Shown here piece by piece: positions 5,870 through 8,656 of a stretch of 8,656 nucleotides of DNA. Position numbers and translations under genes: made by a program. Position 1 is the stretch's first letter. Every line of letters begins with the position of its first letter. This DNA comes from a bacterium (GTDB taxonomy: Bacteria > Bacteroidota > Bacteroidia > Cytophagales > Thermonemataceae): NCBI GenBank assembly GCA_025362415.1, contig JANYGM010000201.1, positions 1 through 8,656 on the forward strand, in the 5' to 3' direction. The notes below the pieces were generated by a model. It was not told the DNA's origin, did no database searches, and worked only from the letters and a program-made list of their open reading frames with translations.

Positions 5870-5925
5870 ATTCCTAATTTACAATTCCTAATTCATAATT
5901 CATAATTCACAATTCCTAATTCAAT
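5870..5925 (+). repeat. Heptanucleotide tandem tract, eight units
   Basis: Eight consecutive 7-base units: ATTCCTA, ATTTACA, ATTCCTA, ATTCATA, ATTCATA, ATTCACA, ATTCCTA, ATTCAAT. This is the longest and cleanest tract of the family in the window. It ends one base before the stop codon of the minus-strand anti-sigma gene. Confidence 0.93.
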
Positions 5926-5926
5926 A

Positions 5927-6835
5927 TTATTTCCTTTTGAAAATAGTTTGCAACTGCAAAATTTGATTTTCATTGGTGATAAGTCCATCTTTTAGATTAT
6001 TGACATCTTGTGTGTTTTTTATTTCAAAGAAAAGGTCATTCCAAAGTAAATAATCTCTTGTACCATTGCCTAAGTCAATATCTTTCAAGAATTTGTGTTT
6101 ACCAATATCTGTAACGAATACCAAAGTTTCGTTATTTTTATCATATTGATAAAAATGCTGATATTCAAAATTTATCTTTTTGGTTTCTTTAGTTGTTGTA
6201 GGGATTTTTGTTTCCTCTTTTGGTGTTTCCGCTACAAGTATTTCTGCTACGGTTGTGTTTTTTGCTTTATTGTCTGTAACAATATTACTAGCGTTATCTT
6301 TTTTCTCTGCGGTATTATTTGTAGAGATTTTGTCTTCTCTAAAAATATTGTCATTATTGACAATAGAAGGCTGATTTTCTTTGATGTTTTTGATAGCGTT
6401 CTTATCAGCACTCTCTTTTGAGGTTTCTGTAAGAATTTGGGAGGAGTTTTTGGGAGTATTATGAGAGATTTCAGAAGAAATTTCTTTGTTATCAGTATTA
6501 AAAAAGAATAATAAAGCGGCAGAAACGCTTGTAATAGCCACAATACCTGCAGCAACTACATTTTTATTGGCATAAAAAGGTGTAGAAAACGCACCTTGTC
6601 CAACACTTTTTGGAAGTTCTATATTTTGCAAACGTGCTTTTAGTTGTGCTTTACGTTCTGCTTTGAGTGTATCAATAATATCTTTCTGAAACTGCACAGC
6701 CTCACTCAAATCAGTATTTTCTGCTATTTGTTGCTCAAACCCTCTGGCTTCCATAGGCGAAAGCTCGCCACGTAGATAGCCCTCTATGTTTTGGTCTAAA
6801 CTATTATTGTCGTTATGACTATTATTGAAATTCAT
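5927..6835 (-). CDS. Probable membrane-spanning anti-sigma factor
   Basis: A 302-residue protein with one predicted membrane helix at 92-112 (beginning NVVAAGIVAI). The N-terminal, presumably cytoplasmic part holds I-E-G-Y-L-R-G-E-L-S at 17-26 and a helical, charged stretch at 28-70. That resembles the start of anti-sigma factors (a Y-L-x-G-E-L motif followed by E-x-x-x-F-E) but has no zinc-binding His/Cys set. The region 114-225 is low complexity, rich in Lys, Asn, Thr, Ser and Glu, a likely extracytoplasmic spacer. The last 75 residues look folded (aromatic, with FLKDIDLGNGTRDYLLW). It lies directly downstream of the ECF sigma gene on the same strand, which is the main support for the role. 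Binding to that sigma is inferred. The C-terminal domain, perhaps a sensor, is unrecognised. Confidence 0.7.
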   Translation of the reverse strand: MNFNNSHNDNNSLDQNIEGYLRGELSPMEARGFEQQIAENTDLSEAVQFQKDIIDTLKAERKAQLKARLQNIELPKSVGQGAFSTPFYANKNVVAAGIVAITSVSAALLFFFNTDNKEISSEISHNTPKNSSQILTETSKESADKNAIKNIKENQPSIVNNDNIFREDKISTNNTAEKKDNASNIVTDNKAKNTTVAEILVAETPKEETKIPTTTKETKKINFEYQHFYQYDKNNETLVFVTDIGKHKFLKDIDLGNGTRDYLLWNDLFFEIKNTQDVNNLKDGLITNENQILQLQTIFKRK

Positions 6836-6913
6836 TGTATTGAAAGTTAGTGTGTTAAACTATTTCTATATATTTCTAATTGCTTAATTTTATTGGTCAA
6901 TTTCTGAATTGCC

Positions 6914-6937
6914 GTTGTTTGTGTCCTCACAAACAAC
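6914..6937 (-). promoter_or_regulatory. Perfect hairpin between sigma and anti-sigma genes
   Basis: A 10-bp perfect stem (GTTGTTTGTG / CACAAACAAC) closes a 4-base loop. It starts four bases after the sigma stop codon in the 106-base gap. On the transcribed (minus) strand no T-run follows, so it is more likely an mRNA-stability or partial-attenuation element than a full terminator. Confidence 0.6.
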
Positions 6938-6941
6938 TATT

Positions 6942-7481
6942 TTATTCCAAAAAATCTGTAATTTTATAATGTTTTTTGACGTATTCGTCAAGTTCTTTTT
7001 TACATTTATATTTTTTTGTTTTTGCCGTATCTGCATTAGCAAATCCCATTTTGTCGGCTATATCTTGCATAGAAAGTTCATCAAAATAATGATAAAAAAG
7101 CACTTTCTTACAAGTTTCTCCTAGCGCAGTGATACATTCACGCACAATACGTATGCGTTCTTGCGCCTCATCATTAGACGAGGTTGCGCCCTCTATTGTT
7201 TCGTGTGAGAGCCTAGATTTTCTCTCTAATTCTTTCCTCCAGAGATTCTGACAAATGCTATAAATATAAGTGCTTAGTTTTGCAGTAAGTACAAAATCTT
7301 CTTTATGCGCTTTTTGCCAAACCACAATCAATGCTTCCTGAAAAACATCTTGTGCTTCCTCTTCATTTCCACTATTTTTGGTAACAAGTCGCAACATCAT
7401 TTTATAATGTTGCTTATAAAGATAATCTAAGGCACTTTCGTCTCCTTTTCTTATTTTTTCTAATATTTGTTCGTCTGTCAT
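6942..7481 (-). CDS. ECF-family RNA polymerase sigma factor
   Basis: A 179-residue sigma-70 family protein of ECF size. Region 2 spans about 8-88, with DVFQEALIVVW (45-55) as the conserved region 2.1-2.2 core and T-Y-I-Y-S-I-C-Q-N-L (71-80) in the promoter -10 recognising part. Region 4 spans about 112-169, with L-G-E-x-C-K-K-V-L, then the helix-turn-helix S-M-Q-D-I-A-D-K-M-G and the K-T-K-K-Y-K-C-K-K-E-L recognition helix, which is typical of Bacteroidota ECF factors. It would direct RNA polymerase to a set of promoters when released from its inhibitor. The anti-sigma candidate lies downstream in the same direction. No consensus housekeeping promoter was found upstream, so autoregulation through its own promoter is possible. 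Confidence 0.92.
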   Translation of the reverse strand: MTDEQILEKIRKGDESALDYLYKQHYKMMLRLVTKNSGNEEEAQDVFQEALIVVWQKAHKEDFVLTAKLSTYIYSICQNLWRKELERKSRLSHETIEGATSSNDEAQERIRIVRECITALGETCKKVLFYHYFDELSMQDIADKMGFANADTAKTKKYKCKKELDEYVKKHYKITDFLE

Positions 7482-7750
7482 AAAAAAAGCTAATGCACAA
7501 AAAACATTGTATCAAATTATCCCAAGTTATTGTAAGTTGTTGTAAGTTGTTTTAAATGATTTCTGTTGCTTTTGTAGGTATATACGGTATGGTAATAAAA
7601 GGTAACTATTTTTTTGAAAATAATTTAAAAAATATTTTCAAACTGTGTTTAAGATGTAAGATTTTAACCACAAACAGGATAACACAAATACATTTTATTG
7701 TAATTTGTATTATCCTGTTTTTATTTATTTTATCTGATTATGAGCTTGTT
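7482..7750. other. Gene-free region upstream of the sigma gene
   Basis: No supported gene. It contains three 10-base tandem units (GTTATTGTAA, GTTGTTGTAA, GTTGTTTTAA) at 7526-7555, a 10-bp perfect inverted repeat TTTGAAAATA (7613-7622) / TATTTTCAAA (7633-7642), and the hairpin listed at 7672-7720. The sigma promoter should be here but shows no TANNTTTG match on the minus strand. Confidence 0.5.
7672..7720. repeat. Palindromic intergenic repeat (CAGGATAA type)
   Basis: The 18-base arms at 7672-7689 and 7703-7720 are reverse complements with one mismatch and contain the core AAACAGGATAA. The right arm shares TTGTATTATCCTG with the inner part of the repeat at 2209-2321 (allowing for a small difference), so the two probably belong to one dispersed family. 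A T-rich stretch follows on the plus strand. Confidence 0.75.
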
Positions 7751-7930
7751 TAGATAACGACACTATTAATTTGTTATTTTTCGTAATCCTTGATAAATCA
7801 AAGGGCTGTAAAAACAATCATAGTGTTATAAATATCTCGCTCCGCTGGAGCGAAACACGAAATACACTTGTTTTTCTATAAATATACTGCCCCGCTGGGG
7901 CTGAATACAGTTTATCAATGTCGTTATCTA
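7751..7930. mobile_element. MITE-like 180-bp element with 12-bp terminal inverted repeats and two short hairpins
   Basis: The ends TAGATAACGACA (7751-7762) and TGTCGTTATCTA (7919-7930) are perfect reverse complements. Inside are two copies of TATAAATAT (7827-7835 and 7877-7885), exactly 50 bases apart. Each is followed by a GC-rich hairpin with the same loop: TCGCTCC-GCT-GGAGCGA (7837-7853) and GCCCC-GCT-GGGGC (7889-7901). The arms differ in sequence while pairing is kept, which suggests selection on the fold. There is no coding capacity. It may end clpC transcription. Mobility is an inference from shape. Confidence 0.6.
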
Positions 7931-7953
7931 TTTATGAACTATTTAATGTATTT

Positions 7954-7981
7954 AACTCACAACTCAAAATTCACAACTCAA
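7954..7981 (+). repeat. Heptanucleotide tandem tract next to the clpC stop, four units
   Basis: Four 7-base units: AACTCAC, AACTCAA, AATTCAC, AACTCAA. It directly abuts the clpC stop codon at 7982-7984 and belongs to the same family as the tract in the ftsY leader. Confidence 0.85.
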
Positions 7982-8656
7982 TTAAGCTGTTTTTTTAGTT
8001 TTAACAGAAAAGATAATTCCTTCAGTTTTTTCATCAAAATCAGCCAAAATTGTATCACCTTGCACCATTTCACCTTTCAGGATTTCTTCTGCAATAGGGT
8101 CTTCCACAAACTTTTGGATAGCTCTATACAAAGGTCTTGCACCATACGCAGGGTCGTAGCCTTTTTCTGCTAAAAAATCCTTTGCTTCTATGGTTAGTTC
8201 CACTTTGTAGCCAATTACCTCAATGCGTTTGAAAACTTTTTTAAGCATCAAATCAATGATTTTGTGCATATGTTCTTTTTCCAAAGAATTAAAGACAATC
8301 ACGTCATCAATACGGTTCAAAAATTCTGGTGCAAACGTCTTTTTAAGTGCGTTTTGGATAGTAGATTTTGCTATCTCGCCCATATTATCTGTTGCTGATT
8401 TTGTTGCAAAACCAATTCCTGCCCCAAAATCCTTCAAATCACGCACTCCAATATTTGAAGTCATAATAATGATAGTATTCTTAAAATCAACTTTTCGTCC
8501 CAAACCGTCAGTCAAAATACCGTCATCAAGCACCTGTAAAAGTAGGTTAAAAACATCTGGATGTGCTTTTTCTATCTCATCAAGCAAAATAACACTAAAT
8601 GGTTGCTTCATGACGCTTGCAGTTAAACTGCCTGCGTTGTCTGCCCCATCAGCAAT
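7982..8656 (-). CDS. clpC: ClpC, ATP-dependent unfoldase subunit of the Clp protease (3' part)
   Basis: The reading frame is open to the right edge; 224 C-terminal residues are visible, so this is the second AAA+ domain. Numbering from the edge: Walker B V-I-L-L-D-E-I-E-K (22-30), sensor 1 I-I-I-M-T-S-N (62-68), I-G-F (81-83) in the loop that docks on ClpP, the arginine finger region F-L-N-R-I-D, and sensor 2 G-A-R-P-L near the end. The I-G-F loop favours ClpC over ClpB, which lacks it. ClpC feeds unfolded proteins to ClpP in the cytoplasm. The residues before Walker B (I-A-D-G-A-D-N-A-G-S-L-T) stand where G-Y-V-G-Y-x-E-G-G-Q-L-T is normal, so the usual pore tyrosine seems absent. An internal ATG at 8611 is not the start. 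Confidence 0.92.
   Translation of the reverse strand: MADGADNAGSLTASVMKQPFSVILLDEIEKAHPDVFNLLLQVLDDGILTDGLGRKVDFKNTIIIMTSNIGVRDLKDFGAGIGFATKSATDNMGEIAKSTIQNALKKTFAPEFLNRIDDVIVFNSLEKEHMHKIIDLMLKKVFKRIEVIGYKVELTIEAKDFLAEKGYDPAYGARPLYRAIQKFVEDPIAEEILKGEMVQGDTILADFDEKTEGIIFSVKTKKTA

Noticed and set aside
5870..5925. Tandem repeats considered as a CRISPR array
   Set aside because: The period is 7 bases with no spacers, and no cas gene is in the window.
6095..6421. Plus-strand hydrophobic, Phe- and Cys-rich frame inside the anti-sigma gene
   Set aside because: Phe/Ile/Val-rich translations arise from the antisense of Lys/Asn/Thr-rich coding sequence; no start signal is present.
7868..8173. Plus-strand frame running from the 7751-7930 element into clpC
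   Set aside because: It overlaps the conserved clpC C-terminus in antisense and starts inside a repeat element.

Overview
The window looks like a stretch of chromosome from a low-GC member of the Bacteroidota, most likely the order Cytophagales. The evidence is a gldH-type gliding lipoprotein gene, a DUF1573 exported protein, a ClpC and an ECF sigma factor of Cytophagales type, almost no Shine-Dalgarno sequences before start codons, and promoters of the Bacteroidota form TTTG-N19-TANNTTTG. The assignment rests on protein recognition by eye. Genus is not determined.

Layout from left to right. Positions 1-283 hold a perfect 50-bp inverted repeat. Each arm carries the leader and first codons of a response regulator gene, so the edge of a second, divergent response regulator is visible at 1-14. 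The complete single-domain response regulator follows (270-680). Next come a two-domain DUF1573 exported protein (789-1577) with a clear terminator, gldH (1699-2193), a palindromic intergenic repeat, an unrecognised four-helix membrane protein with a coiled-coil tail (2357-3124), and a small Cys-rich lipoprotein (3446-3949) behind a good promoter. A 177-bp MITE-like, GC-rich hairpin element separates that gene from the convergent small PspC-domain gene (4172-4390, minus). ftsY (4727-5683, plus) has its own promoter and terminator. The rest of the window is on the minus strand: an ECF sigma factor (6942-7481), then a probable membrane anti-sigma factor (5927-6835) downstream of it, and the 3' part of clpC (7982 to the right edge), which runs past the window.

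Functions: ftsY (SRP receptor) and clpC (protein unfolding for ClpP) are housekeeping genes. gldH belongs to the gliding/type IX secretion machinery. The sigma/anti-sigma pair is probably an envelope-responsive regulatory unit. The response regulator pair is presumably driven by unlinked histidine kinases.

The most unusual content is between the genes. There is a possible invertible promoter at the left end; two elements of about 180 bp with 12-bp terminal inverted repeats; two related AATCAGGAT/CAGGATAA palindromes; and degenerate heptanucleotide tandem tracts in several intergenic gaps, which abut the ftsY start codon and lie within two bases of the stop codons of two minus-strand genes. 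In coding sequence, the visible part of ClpC appears to lack the usual GYVG pore loop of the second AAA+ domain. I saw no tRNA, rRNA, CRISPR array, transposase gene or phage gene.
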